64,000 nt of DNA from CAZMNY01 sp964567745 (GCA_964567745.1 CAZMNY010000004.1:186001-250000), one strand, 5' to 3'. Counted from the first letter of the stretch, positions 26,361 to 35,907 are shown. Program-made: numbers and translations. Notes: generated by a model from the letters alone, not told the origin.

Positions 26361-27464
26361 ATGAACTCTTCCAAGCTGCGGCGTCGGATCGCCTTTGAGG
26401 CGGCTCGCCTGATGTATTCGCGCCAGGAATCGGAATACTATCGAGCAAAAATGAAAGCGGCTCGATTTTGTTTTTCTGGCTGGGTCAAACCAGCTGACCT
26501 TCCCAGCAATGCCGAGATCCGAGACGAGTTGCAAAGCATGGCTCGGCTGTATGAAGGCGATCAGCGGACCGACAATCTATTGGAAATGCGAGTCGACGCG
26601 CTCCGCTTGATGCGAATCCTGCGGAGGTTTCGGCCGAGGTTGATCGGCAGCGTGCTGACGGGACACATTCGAACCGGTTCGGATATCGACCTGCACGTCT
26701 TCGCCGATGGGCTCGACGCCGTCACGATAGAGCTCGACGATGAAGGGCTTGTCTACGATGTCGAGCGCAAACGCGTGCGGAAGAACAACGAGGAGCGGAT
26801 CTTTACTCACATTCATATCCAAGATCGGTTTCCCTGCGAGCTGACCGTTTACGCCTCCAATAAAGCTCATTTCGTTTTCAAGAGTTCAATAACCGGCAAA
26901 GCAATCGAAAGAGCGAGCATTTCTGAACTCGAGGCGTTCATGCAGGCGGAGTATCCCGACTTGAATGTCGATGACGAGGTCGCCGACTCGATTGACAGGA
27001 TCGACCGATTTCAGCTTTACGAGTCGCTCTTGCTGCCATTGGAGAACGTCGAGCAAGGCAAGAAATATCATCCTGAAGGCGACGCGCTTTATCATAGTTT
27101 GCAAGTCTTCGATTTGGCTCGCGATGAGCTTCCGTACGACGAAGAGTTCTTGCTGGCGGCGCTATTGCACGACGTCGGCAAGGGAATTGATCGCGACAAT
27201 CACGTCGCCGCCGGACTCGAAGCGTTGGGCAGCTATGTCACGGAACGAACGGGCTGGATGATCGCCAATCATATGCTCGCCCAAAAAGTGCTCGACGGCA
27301 CGATCGGAAGTCGAGCACGCAAGCGGCTGCGAGCTAACCAGAGCCACGACGAAATTCTACTTTTGGCTCAATGTGACCGCGACGGCCGAGTTGCCGGCGC
27401 GATGGCGCCGGATCTGGATGAAGCCCTTGACTACGTTCGTGATCTCGTCACGATGTTTGGCTAG
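26361..27464 (+). CDS. Nucleotidyltransferase-fold and HD-domain protein
   Basis: 367 residues. The N-terminal part holds a nucleotidyltransferase-fold core (LIGSVLTGHIRTGSDIDLHV, about 93-112, the G-S...D-x-D pattern). The C-terminal part is an HD phosphohydrolase domain with the His in YHSLQVFDLA near 239 and LLHDVGKG near 267. The pairing recalls tRNA nucleotidyltransferase or GlnD-like enzymes, but the length and layout fit neither exactly. An enzyme acting on nucleotides is likely; the substrate is unknown. The frame starts at the first ATG after the promoter gap. Confidence 0.8.
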   Translation: MNSSKLRRRIAFEAARLMYSRQESEYYRAKMKAARFCFSGWVKPADLPSNAEIRDELQSMARLYEGDQRTDNLLEMRVDALRLMRILRRFRPRLIGSVLTGHIRTGSDIDLHVFADGLDAVTIELDDEGLVYDVERKRVRKNNEERIFTHIHIQDRFPCELTVYASNKAHFVFKSSITGKAIERASISELEAFMQAEYPDLNVDDEVADSIDRIDRFQLYESLLLPLENVEQGKKYHPEGDALYHSLQVFDLARDELPYDEEFLLAALLHDVGKGIDRDNHVAAGLEALGSYVTERTGWMIANHMLAQKVLDGTIGSRARKRLRANQSHDEILLLAQCDRDGRVAGAMAPDLDEALDYVRDLVTMFG

Positions 27465-27487
27465 CGCGATCGCGAAATAGCGTGAGT

Positions 27488-29053
27488 CTATTCGCTCGAT
27501 GCCGATTCGGCCGTGTTCGATCGAGAAGGCAAAGGATTGAGTTCGACCGTGCGAATCTGGCCTTTGTTTTCGAGTCGAATTTGTATCGGCGAAGGCAAGG
27601 TGACGAGTTTGTCGATCAAGTCGTTTGAGCCGGAAAATGTTTCGCCGTTGACTGCGATGATCCGATCGCCAACGACGACGCCGGCTAGTTCGGCGGCGCT
27701 TGAGGTCCGCACCAGAGTCACGGTCGCGAGACTGTCGTCCGCTTTATCGGCTCGCCACGAGAAACCGATTCTCACCGGGTCGCCGTTGAGCGGAACATCA
27801 ATCTGGCGAGCGGAATCGTCGTCGACGGCAAGCGACCAGGCGACGGGACTCTTGGCGTAGAGCACTTTTAGCCGCAATGTGTCGTCATCCGGTAGTGGAT
27901 CTCCGTTAAATTGCGTCAGCACGTCGCCAACCGAAATCCCAGCTCGTTCCGCCGGCCCCTCGGTGTGGATGACCTCGATCTGGCCATTGCGTTTTCGGCG
28001 CCAGGCGAGCCCGAGCCGTGAAGGCTGGCCGGCCGACGGCGCTTCGAGCGACTTGCGATGCGATTCCGTCTCGACACGAGCCTCTTGCCGGAATCTCATT
28101 CGAGTTGGTTGTTGCGCGACCGCAGCGACGGTTCGAAATAACAAACGGCTGACTCGCTCCATGCCCGCCTTGTTGACGGTATCAGCATCGTCAGACGGCC
28201 GATGATATCGGTCGTGCAAACCGGTATGGAACATCAGCGTTGGGATTCCATAGGCGAAGAACGAATGGTGATCGCTGTTCGCTTTAAGCTCCCAAGAGAA
28301 CTTCAGCTTCAGCCCTGCGTCAGTGTTTTGCTCCGAGACGATTCGTCGCAGGCCCTTGCTCGACCGAACGCCGAAGACTTCGAGGTTGTCGTCTCGCAGT
28401 TGGCCGATCATGTCGACATTGAAAGCGAACGCGATTCGCTCGAACGCGACCGTCGGGTTACGAACGAAGTGCTGCGATCCGACGAGCCCATTTTCTTCCC
28501 CGTCCCAAAATGCAAACAGGATAGAACGTTTGGGCGGTTGTTCGAGCTGGCATAAGGCCTCGGCGACTTCTAGCACGCCGGCGACACCGCTTGCGTTGTC
28601 GTCCGCGCCGTTATGAACGTAGCCGAACGGACCGAAACTATTCGATCGCGTGCCGTAACCAACGTGGTCGTAGTGGCCGCCGACAATCACGATTTCATCT
28701 TTCAGTTTTTCGTCGGACCCCGGCAGGACCGCGAGAATATTTCGTCCCGCGCCAAAGTCCTGAAAGTAGCCGTTCTCGTCGCCAGCCGGCTTGAGTTTCA
28801 GATTCGCGAGCTCCTTCATGAGGTAAACGCCTGCCGCCGAGCCGCCACGAGAACCCGCTTCACGTCCTTCGAACTGATCGTCGGCAAGAACGTTGACATG
28901 CTGCTGCAAAGTCTCGGCGGAAATCGTCGCCGCCGCGTGGACCAGACTGCTATTTGTTTCGGCGCACGCCCAAGAACCGGAGCTGAAACCGAGCAGAAGC
29001 GTCGCAATAGTGATGATCAGGCGAGAATAGTTGGATGGCATCGTCTTAATCAC
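27488..29053 (-). CDS. Secreted M28 family metallopeptidase with PDZ domains
   Basis: 521 residues with a signal peptide (RLIITIATLLLGFSSGSWA). The M28 zinc peptidase core carries the metal ligands in GGHYDHVGYG (about 122), NGADDNASGVAGVLEVAE (about 147-164), DGEENGLVGSQ (about 184) and YHRPSDDADTV (about 284). Two PDZ-like regions follow (GDVLTQFNGDPLP and GDRIIAVNGETFSGS). Such enzymes are aminopeptidase-like and periplasmic. A GTG start with AGGAA before it was chosen; an ATG four codons later is equally possible. Confidence 0.92.
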   Translation of the reverse strand: MIKTMPSNYSRLIITIATLLLGFSSGSWACAETNSSLVHAAATISAETLQQHVNVLADDQFEGREAGSRGGSAAGVYLMKELANLKLKPAGDENGYFQDFGAGRNILAVLPGSDEKLKDEIVIVGGHYDHVGYGTRSNSFGPFGYVHNGADDNASGVAGVLEVAEALCQLEQPPKRSILFAFWDGEENGLVGSQHFVRNPTVAFERIAFAFNVDMIGQLRDDNLEVFGVRSSKGLRRIVSEQNTDAGLKLKFSWELKANSDHHSFFAYGIPTLMFHTGLHDRYHRPSDDADTVNKAGMERVSRLLFRTVAAVAQQPTRMRFRQEARVETESHRKSLEAPSAGQPSRLGLAWRRKRNGQIEVIHTEGPAERAGISVGDVLTQFNGDPLPDDDTLRLKVLYAKSPVAWSLAVDDDSARQIDVPLNGDPVRIGFSWRADKADDSLATVTLVRTSSAAELAGVVVGDRIIAVNGETFSGSNDLIDKLVTLPSPIQIRLENKGQIRTVELNPLPSRSNTAESASSE

Positions 29054-29399
29054 TTTTTCCTATTCGCGTGCTATGCACTCAAAAAAAACGGCCGCGAATG
29101 CAGCCTGAAGTGGCTCAAGTATAGCCCTCGCTTGCACACCGCGCCATGAAGTCGTTTGGTGCCGAACGGACAGAATGAGCAGATTCGGGAGAGCTGAATT
29201 CTCTTCAATCGGCACAACCGGATTCTTTCATGCCAGGCCACTGCTCTTGATTCAAGTGATGCGAGGCAGCGACTTTCGGTCATCGAGTCAATTCCATTGC
29301 ACCAAACGGAACAACGATCTTCTTGCTTTCAGATTTGGAAACGTCGACAATGATCGTTCACGCCTTTTCTCCCCGCCATTCCTCGACAAATTCGCGTTC
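29054..29399. other. Divergent intergenic region
   Basis: 346 bases between the M28 peptidase gene (minus) and the first DapA-like gene (plus). The plus frame is open from 29175, but the extra 75 codons are not like the family. No clear promoter or RNA structure was found. Confidence 0.35.
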
Positions 29400-30320
29400 A
29401 TGTCAAACTTCGACCTGACTCCGTTTCATGGCATTTTCCCGGCCGGGATGACCTTTTTCGATGCCGACGGAAATCTCGATAAACGCGCTACGTTGAGCCA
29501 TTGGGAATGGCTTGTCGAGCAGGGCGTCCATGGTCTTGTCGTCGCTGGGACGAGCGGTGAATTCATTACGCTCACAATAGAAGAGCGTATTGAGCTGTTT
29601 CGCTTGGCCGTCGAAAACTTTGGCGGGAAGACGCCAATCATCGCGGGCACGGGTCACGCCTCGACCAAACTCACAATTGAAATGTCACAGGAAGCTCAGC
29701 AGATTGGCGCCGACGCCTTCATCGTGATCTTGCCCTACTTCAGCAAGCCTCCCATGGGGTCGGTTGTTGAGCACTATCGTGCGCTGCGGAAGAAGACTGA
29801 TCGGCCGATCATGCTATACAACAACCCCAACAACACCGCATGTGCTGCATTGTCGCCGCCTCAAATTGCGCAACTCGTCGAAGAGGACGTCTTGCACATG
29901 GTCAAGAGCACGATGGAGTCGGTCGTGCCGATCCATGACCTCTCGCTATTTGCCGGCGATGAGATGCGGATTTTCTACGGTAGTTTTCTTTCGGCGTTCG
30001 AGGCGTTTGCGGGCGGCGCGCACGGCTGGATCAGCGGCGTGCTCAACGTGACCGCCAACAAGGCAATGCAGATGTACCGCGCTATTGTCGAGACCGATAA
30101 CCTCGACAAGGGGCGGCGACTGTGGAATCAGATTCTGCCGATCGTGCACTTGTACACTTACCAGAAACTCGGTCCCGCCGCCGACATACCAATCTATCGC
30201 GGGATGTTAGAGCTCAACGGGCGCGAAGGTGGTTATTCCCGTTTACCGTTCATTCCGTTGACTCCGCAGCAAATGGAATTGCTGCGCGACGAACTGACTC
30301 TTTGCGGCTGGAAGGATTGA
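29400..30320 (+). CDS. DapA/NanA-family lyase (TIM barrel aldolase) 1
   Basis: 306 residues from the ATG of MSNFDLTPFHGIFPAGM; the family starts there. Key residues of the dihydrodipicolinate synthase / N-acetylneuraminate lyase superfamily are present: the GTSGEF substrate loop (about 43-48), the catalytic Tyr in MLYNNPNNT (about 138) and the Schiff-base Lys in MVKSTMES (about 167). It stands directly before an enolase-superfamily dehydratase, the usual pairing in sugar-acid breakdown, where the dehydratase makes a 2-keto-3-deoxy acid and the lyase cleaves it. The substrate is not determined. Confidence 0.9.
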   Translation: MSNFDLTPFHGIFPAGMTFFDADGNLDKRATLSHWEWLVEQGVHGLVVAGTSGEFITLTIEERIELFRLAVENFGGKTPIIAGTGHASTKLTIEMSQEAQQIGADAFIVILPYFSKPPMGSVVEHYRALRKKTDRPIMLYNNPNNTACAALSPPQIAQLVEEDVLHMVKSTMESVVPIHDLSLFAGDEMRIFYGSFLSAFEAFAGGAHGWISGVLNVTANKAMQMYRAIVETDNLDKGRRLWNQILPIVHLYTYQKLGPAADIPIYRGMLELNGREGGYSRLPFIPLTPQQMELLRDELTLCGWKD

Positions 30321-30416
30321 CGATTCGCCGATAGTAGACGACCTTCCTTCACGCGTCTCCGCCGCCCTTGCTCTGGGCATTGCGACAGTTTCACGAATCA
30401 CGTTACGTGGCGCCAA

Positions 30417-31598
30417 ATGAATATCACGAAAATTGCGACACGCATGGTCGGTCTCGGGTTTCGCAACTGCATCGTTGTGGAGATTCACACCGACACGGGG
30501 CTAGTCGGTTTTGGCGAGACCGTGCTGAAGCGGCGCAGCAAGACGGTGGAGCAGAACATTTTGGAGTTGGGTCGTTACCTCGTAGGCAAGGATCCGCGCC
30601 GCATCGAAGATCACCACGAGAAGATGTATCGAGATTCCTTTTGGGTTGGCGGCCCATTGCACGGATCAGCGATAAGCGCTGTCGACGTGGCTTTGTGGGA
30701 TTTGAAAGGAAAGTCGTTGGGGGCACCAATCTACGAATTGCTTGGCGGCCCCGCTCGCGATCGCATCCCCGCGTACTGCCACTGTTCGGCCGGCGGTTCG
30801 CCGCAAGAGTTCGCCGATAACCTGCTGCGTTGCAAGGAGTGGGGTTACTTCGCGGCCAAGACAACGCTTCCTTTGTTTTATGGCGGTTCCGCTCAGCCGT
30901 CGCACGCGGGTTATTCGGGCTCGCGTGGTCACATTCCCGCAAGTTGGCGGGAGACAGAATGGTTGCCAACCGAGACGTTTGCTCGAGTCGCCGATTACTT
31001 TCGGGCTGCCCGAGACGCGGTTGGAAGCGAATTTGAAATCGCTGTCGATTGCCACGGTCGACTCGGTCCGGCCGACGCGATTCAACTTGCCGAGGCGCTC
31101 GCGTCTTTTAACTTGATGTTCATCGAAGAGCCGACGCCGCCGGAAGATCATACTGCGTTACGAGAGGTCGCCGCGCGTACGACAACTCGAATCGCATCGG
31201 GAGAACGCTTGGCTTCCGTGTATGAGGTGCGGCCGTTCTTGGAATCGCGCGCGCTAGCGATATTGCAAGTCGATCTTGCCAACTGCGGCGGGATCACGGG
31301 CGGCAAGAAGATCGCTGCGGTAGCCGAGTCGCACTATGTTTCGATGTGTCCGCACAACCCGAACGGTCCGTTGGCGACGGCAGCGGCAGTTCAATTGCTC
31401 GCCGCAATCCCCAACTGTTTCATGCTGGAGACGATCGGGTCTCCAGCGGACCTTGAGCTTCATCGCCGGATGGCGCCGGCCGCCCTGCAACCCGTCGACG
31501 GCTATTTTCCATTGCCCACCGGCCCTGGCTTGGGCGTCGAACCGTCATCGGATTGCCAGGATGAATTTCCCTACCAGGCGTTTGAGGGATGGCGGTAG
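30417..31598 (+). CDS. Enolase-superfamily sugar-acid dehydratase (DgoD-like)
   Basis: 393 residues of the mandelate racemase / muconate lactonizing enzyme superfamily. The N-terminal capping domain (about 1-120) ends in SAVDVALWDLKGK. Metal ligands are seen in IAVDCHG, FIEEPTPPED and ASGERLA. The C-terminal CPHNPNGPLATAAAVQL resembles the His-containing loop of galactonate dehydratases. It lies 96 bases after the DapA-like gene, suggesting one pathway for a sugar acid such as galactonate or a similar compound. Exact specificity cannot be read from the sequence. Confidence 0.9.
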   Translation: MNITKIATRMVGLGFRNCIVVEIHTDTGLVGFGETVLKRRSKTVEQNILELGRYLVGKDPRRIEDHHEKMYRDSFWVGGPLHGSAISAVDVALWDLKGKSLGAPIYELLGGPARDRIPAYCHCSAGGSPQEFADNLLRCKEWGYFAAKTTLPLFYGGSAQPSHAGYSGSRGHIPASWRETEWLPTETFARVADYFRAARDAVGSEFEIAVDCHGRLGPADAIQLAEALASFNLMFIEEPTPPEDHTALREVAARTTTRIASGERLASVYEVRPFLESRALAILQVDLANCGGITGGKKIAAVAESHYVSMCPHNPNGPLATAAAVQLLAAIPNCFMLETIGSPADLELHRRMAPAALQPVDGYFPLPTGPGLGVEPSSDCQDEFPYQAFEGWR

Positions 31599-31666
31599 CC
31601 AGGCTAGCTGCGAATCAGGTTTGTCGGCTCGCTGAAAGTCTTCGACCACCGAATCGGAGTCCCATG

Positions 31667-31893
31667 GGCTCGGAGATCGTCCAGCGTTCAAATACCGGCG
31701 ATTTTGGATCGTGAGTCTTGACGCGTGGCCGCGCGTTGCCCCTTCGGGGCAACGCTGAAGCAAAACTGGGAGAGAGGGCGCTTTCCTCAACCCAACGCCT
31801 CGCCCTCTCCCATCGCGCGCGTCGCGGGAGTGAGCTCGTTGCTTGTTTTTTGGCCTTTCAATTGTGGCCGAAGAACAAAACTCATTGGAGTTC
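31667..31893 (+). repeat. Dispersed 3' element, copy A
   Basis: Closely similar to 39223-39461 and, over its first 90 bases, to the reverse complement of 58111-58199. Shared blocks are ...TTCAAATACCGGCG..., GTCTTGACGC, GCGCGTTGCC and a final GGCCTTT-AATT-GGCCGAA. The hairpin 31735-31757 has a perfect 10-bp stem (GCGTTGCCCC/GGGGCAACGC) with a three-base loop. It follows the DgoD-like gene in the same orientation, with no coding capacity of its own. Confidence 0.7.
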
Positions 31894-32311
31894 TTTGTAG
31901 TCGATCGGATTACCGTCGTTCATTTGGAACAGGTGCAGCACGGTTTTCGCGCTGACCTTGTCCGTGATCCGGCGAGTGCTTCCATCGGCGAATGCTGAGA
32001 GCCAAAAGCCATCGGCACCGACAAACACTGGGCCACGTGTTTGCTGCCAAAAACCTCGGTCAGTCTTCCACCGCAACTATCCTATCATCGCCAAACTCGC
32101 GATCGGCGACGAAATTCCCTGGCCCGTTTCATAGTTGTCACCGGCCACGCTCGAGTTTCCCAAAGAAAATGGCAAATTCGCTCGTTGCCCCGTCGACACA
32201 GCCCTGCCTGCCGCGGCCGCTTTAACGACCACAGCTTGGTCGATATGCGAAGGACAAAAGAGAGGCGCTACCTTGCCTGTAGCAGCGGACCAAAGGGTGT
32301 ATTCCGCTAGG
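31882..32311 (-). pseudogene. DUF1559 gene relic
   Basis: A minus-strand frame directly downstream of the TAT-signal protein gene contains about 75 codons (…FCPSHIDQAVVV…, SSPIASLAMIG), an in-frame TAG at 32083-32085, and about 65 further codons. The latter carry the DUF1559 C-terminal box (SAFADGSTRRITDKVSAKTV, then NDGNPIDYKEL). No prepilin N-terminus is present. It looks like the broken 3' half of a DUF1559 gene. The TAG could in principle separate two small fragments, but neither has a proper start. Confidence 0.65.
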
Positions 32312-33671
32312 GCTCAAAGGTGCGCGGCTGAAAGGTGATGGGCTGAGGCGTCTCGGCTGTGATGACTTTCCACGTGTCGCCCGACTCGCGAAACTGCCGC
32401 CACGGCTTCGCCTCATAGGCGATGTTCTTGAGGTGCGGAGTTTCGATCGGTTGGCCCTCTTTCTCAAAGGAACGCATCACAGCTTCGACCATGCCGGTCG
32501 TTAAAAGAGTTCGCTCGGCCGGGTAGGGTTCGGCCGCGTGAACAAAGTGGTGTTGAATCGCGCGAGATAGCGCTTTGAAGAGTCCGCGATTTCCCCATGG
32601 ACTGTTGAAGTAGGCGGTCGCGCGAGGTTTCGATTCACCTTGAAGTCGGCAGGCGAAATTCCACCTGTCGGCGCTCGACCCGACTGTTAGCGCTGTCGCT
32701 CGAAGTCCGTCCGTGTATTCAATGACGATTGCGTGCGGGCCCTTGGGACGAGGCGGGTTGGGACGCGTTTTGGGATCGGGGCGGAACACGCCCTTGCTGG
32801 GGAACGGTTGCCGTTTGGCTTGCATCGCTCGCTCTGCCTTCATCGCCGCCTCAATCAGTGCTTTGGGCCAAGCTGACGACGCTTGAGCTCGCTTGAGTTT
32901 GTCGCCGTAAAGCAACTCGATCCGCGCGACTCCTGTTTCGCCTCCCTTGCGCGACTCGACCATCGACTGGAGCACCTCCAACGCGTGGAAGTCATACGAC
33001 TCGAGGCCGCCCCCGTGAATGGACACCGCCTCTTCTATCTTCGCCCCGGCGGGCAAGTTGAGATTCGGCCTGCGCTGAGCCAACGGGACCGAGCTCCCGG
33101 CGAGCAAAGGCATGCCGTGGGATCTCGCGGTATCGTACATCTGCTTGGCCCAATCCCAACGGTACGAGAGATGCTTGTCGTTAAAGAACGGCACGTATCG
33201 ATTGGAACGCTCCATCACGGAAATCGATTCGTCAAAGAACCGTTTGCGCGGATAGAGATGTTGGCCGCGCGCGTTGTATGGATAGTCGCCGTGCTCGCCA
33301 ATCGAAAGCACCGCATCGACCGACAATTGTTTTCCGCCCATACAGAGGGCTTGGTCGATCGACGAATACAAGGGGATCTTGAACCGTCGTGCGACTTCGC
33401 GAGTCATGTCGTCTTCGGGAAACTGATCGGCGTAAAACGAGACAACGTCGACGCCCGGATCGACTAGCTTGCCGCAGAAATAGTATGGTCCCAGGAAGTT
33501 CTCCAAAATGTTGTACGCGTGACTTCGGAATCTCAGAACGGTGAAGATAGCTGCCACTCGCGGACGCCGTCCGATCGGCACCGCGGCTGCTCCGGTTAAA
33601 GTCGGGAGTGTGCTGAGGCATGCGGCCGCGCCGATCTGGTGAAGGAACTGCCTTCTTTCATTCACGTTCAT
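32307..33671 (-). CDS. TAT-exported planctomycete protein of unknown function
   Basis: 454 residues with a twin-arginine-type leader (NERRQFLHQIGAAACLSTL). The body has an N-terminal Rossmann-like part (RPRVAAIFTVLRFRSHAYN), a motif AVLSIGEHGDYPYNARGQ near 130, the long block IEEAVSIHGGGLESYDFHAL near 220 and a C-terminal beta-rich part. I recognise it as a conserved planctomycete family but know no biochemical role. It sits between two enolase-superfamily enzymes and two DapA-like enzymes, so export of a pathway-linked factor is possible. Confidence 0.8.
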   Translation of the reverse strand: MNVNERRQFLHQIGAAACLSTLPTLTGAAAVPIGRRPRVAAIFTVLRFRSHAYNILENFLGPYYFCGKLVDPGVDVVSFYADQFPEDDMTREVARRFKIPLYSSIDQALCMGGKQLSVDAVLSIGEHGDYPYNARGQHLYPRKRFFDESISVMERSNRYVPFFNDKHLSYRWDWAKQMYDTARSHGMPLLAGSSVPLAQRRPNLNLPAGAKIEEAVSIHGGGLESYDFHALEVLQSMVESRKGGETGVARIELLYGDKLKRAQASSAWPKALIEAAMKAERAMQAKRQPFPSKGVFRPDPKTRPNPPRPKGPHAIVIEYTDGLRATALTVGSSADRWNFACRLQGESKPRATAYFNSPWGNRGLFKALSRAIQHHFVHAAEPYPAERTLLTTGMVEAVMRSFEKEGQPIETPHLKNIAYEAKPWRQFRESGDTWKVITAETPQPITFQPRTFEP

Positions 33672-33744
33672 GAAAACTTCCTTTCGATGTTGCCGTACTC
33701 AGTCAGCTGCGCTCCATTGCCGTCAGCAAATTGTCTCTGCTGAT

Positions 33745-34827
33745 TCAACACTCAACTTTGTATTTCGCCAATCTTTCCCGATCGCATTCGATTCCCAGCC
33801 CCGGCTTGTCCGAGACGTCGATGCATCCATCGTGAATCTCGATCCGCTCCGCCAGCACATCATCCTCCAACCCGTAGTAGGTTGTGTCGTTGCCGAGCGA
33901 GTAAGCCTCGCAAGCCGCTGCGACGTGAACCATCGCCGCTGTCTTCGGGCCCAAATCATGGCCGCAATGCATGATGCAGGGAACGTCAGCCGCTTGGCAG
34001 ATTCTGCCGATAGTGACACACGGCAAGATCCCGCCAGCGATGTGGGTGTCGGGCAAAATGAACTGAGCGGCGTCGGCACGGAGTATCGCGAGGACGCTTG
34101 CCGGATCGGTGACGCTCTCGTTTAGCGCGATGGGAACGCTGCTCTGTTGACGCAGCCAGTGCGAGTCGGAAAGCGGCTCGGCGGGAATCGGCTGCTCGAG
34201 ATACTGGAGGTTGTACGGCTCCAAACGTTGGACGAGCTCTGCCGCTTGCGACGGCGTGTAGGCTCGATTCGGATCGATGCGGAGTTGCAATTTGTCGCCG
34301 ACAGCATCCCGCACGCCGCGAACCATTTCGATGTCTTCATCAATGTCCGCGCCAGCTTTGGTCTTCAGCGAACGAAATCCCTGCTCCACATAATAAGCCG
34401 CAATCTCACCGGCTCGCTCATAGGTCTGTATTCCCATGCAAGCCGCCACTTCGACTCGCGGCCGCACAACGCCGCCAAGGAGAGTGGCGACCGGAACTCC
34501 CAAGGCCTTGCCGCAGAGGTCCCAGAGTGCGAGTTCGATCCCCGACTTCAAGCGAGTCTCGAGCGGGCAGTCGCGATGAAAGGCGGCGATGTTTTGAGCG
34601 TCTCGGCCCACCATCCAAGCTTGCGCCTGAGTTTGCATTTGCTTGGCGCTAACGCCTTCGAGAAAATTCACATTGTGCTCGCCCCAACCGATTAGCCCGT
34701 CGTCGGTTTCAATGCAGACGATGGCGCTTTGAGTTGTGGAGCTCGTTCGGACGTGAGAGCGGTAGGGAGCGATTGGCACCACCTGCGGCACTTCGACGAC
34801 GGTCACTTCAACATGGGATACTCGCAC
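33745..34827 (-). CDS. Enolase-superfamily enzyme (muconate/glucarate-type)
   Basis: 360 residues. The capping domain includes DDGLIGWGEHNVNFL and FHRDCPLETR. The barrel carries the general-base pair FRSLKTKAGAD (KxK), then LRIDPN, LEQPIP and LNESVTD (metal ligands), and the acidic/His loop CIMHCGHDLG. It ends in KPGLGIECDRERLAKYK, a tail like that of MLE and glucarate dehydratase subgroups. It is divergent from the second DapA-like gene (109 bases) and downstream of nothing else, so the two probably share a control region. Specificity unknown. Confidence 0.88.
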   Translation of the reverse strand: MRVSHVEVTVVEVPQVVPIAPYRSHVRTSSTTQSAIVCIETDDGLIGWGEHNVNFLEGVSAKQMQTQAQAWMVGRDAQNIAAFHRDCPLETRLKSGIELALWDLCGKALGVPVATLLGGVVRPRVEVAACMGIQTYERAGEIAAYYVEQGFRSLKTKAGADIDEDIEMVRGVRDAVGDKLQLRIDPNRAYTPSQAAELVQRLEPYNLQYLEQPIPAEPLSDSHWLRQQSSVPIALNESVTDPASVLAILRADAAQFILPDTHIAGGILPCVTIGRICQAADVPCIMHCGHDLGPKTAAMVHVAAACEAYSLGNDTTYYGLEDDVLAERIEIHDGCIDVSDKPGLGIECDRERLAKYKVEC

Positions 34828-34936
34828 CTACCACTCCTTGATTCGCGACTGTGCATCGCGTCAATTGGTCGTTAGCAGGATGGACCTGCCTGTATGCGAA
34901 ATCCCAACCTACAGCACAAAAACAGCCACGACTACA

Positions 34937-35869
34937 ATGAACAATCAGCCGATTTCTCCCGAAACGCTTGCCGCTTCCGTGATCGCTGTGCCGCCGCTCG
35001 CGCGACACTCAGATCTTTCGCTCAATCACGAAGCAAATCAGAGGCAAGTTCGACATCTCGAGGCGGGTGGCGTGAGCACGCTTCTGTACGGCGGAAACGC
35101 GATTCTGCACCACATTGCTGTCGGCGAGTACGCTTCGTTTCTGCAGATGCTGGCTGAAACAACGGCGGATGAAACCGTTGTCATCCCTTCAGTCGGTCCC
35201 TCCTACGGCGCGATGCTGGAGCAGGCGGCGCTGTTGCGAGAGACGTCGTTTCCGACTGCGATGATCTTGCCGACCCGCGACGCCGTAACACCCGCCGGAG
35301 TGGCCGCGGCCGTTCGCCACTTTGTCGAGAAGTGCGATCGTCCAGCCGTCCTCTACATCAAACACGATGGGTACATCGACGTCGCTCGAGTCAAGCAACT
35401 GATGGACGACGGGCTGCTGTCGTGGATCAAGTACGCGATCGTGCGCGACGACACATCGCAAGACGATTACCTCAACGAGCTCGTCGATGCAGTTGGGGCC
35501 GAGCGAATCGTCAGCGGCATCGGCGAACAGCCGGCCATTGTTCACTTACGCGATTTCGGTTTGCAGAGTTTCACTTCGGGTTGCGTCTGCGTCGCGCCCG
35601 CATTGTCCACGCAAATGTTGCGAGCGATTCAGTCGAAGGATTTTGCGAGAGCGGAGGAGATTCGCCAGATTTTCTCGCCGCTCGAGTCTCTGCGAAACTC
35701 AATTCATCCCGTCCGAGTTCTTCATACCGCCGTGAGCAAAACGGGTATCGGCGAGATGGGCCCCATCACGCCCTTGTTGTGCGATGTCGACGACGATGAT
35801 GCGACGAAGATCGGCGCGGCGGCAAACTCGCTCTTGGATGCCGAATCGGAACGCCATGCCAAGACGTAG
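34937..35869 (+). CDS. DapA/NanA-family lyase-like protein 2
   Basis: 310 residues from the ATG at 34937 (open frame from 34838 has no family character). TIM-barrel aldolase with LYGGNAILHH in place of the usual GTxGE loop, a Tyr in AVLYIKHDGYI and a Lys in WIKYAIVRDD at the expected positions, and GCVCVAPALS near the C-terminus. The unusual substrate loop suggests a different substrate from the first lyase. It is transcribed divergently from the neighbouring enolase-superfamily gene. Confidence 0.82.
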   Translation: MNNQPISPETLAASVIAVPPLARHSDLSLNHEANQRQVRHLEAGGVSTLLYGGNAILHHIAVGEYASFLQMLAETTADETVVIPSVGPSYGAMLEQAALLRETSFPTAMILPTRDAVTPAGVAAAVRHFVEKCDRPAVLYIKHDGYIDVARVKQLMDDGLLSWIKYAIVRDDTSQDDYLNELVDAVGAERIVSGIGEQPAIVHLRDFGLQSFTSGCVCVAPALSTQMLRAIQSKDFARAEEIRQIFSPLESLRNSIHPVRVLHTAVSKTGIGEMGPITPLLCDVDDDDATKIGAAANSLLDAESERHAKT

Positions 35870-35907
35870 CAAGCCTACTTCAACCAAACAGTGACGCCCT
35901 CACTCAT

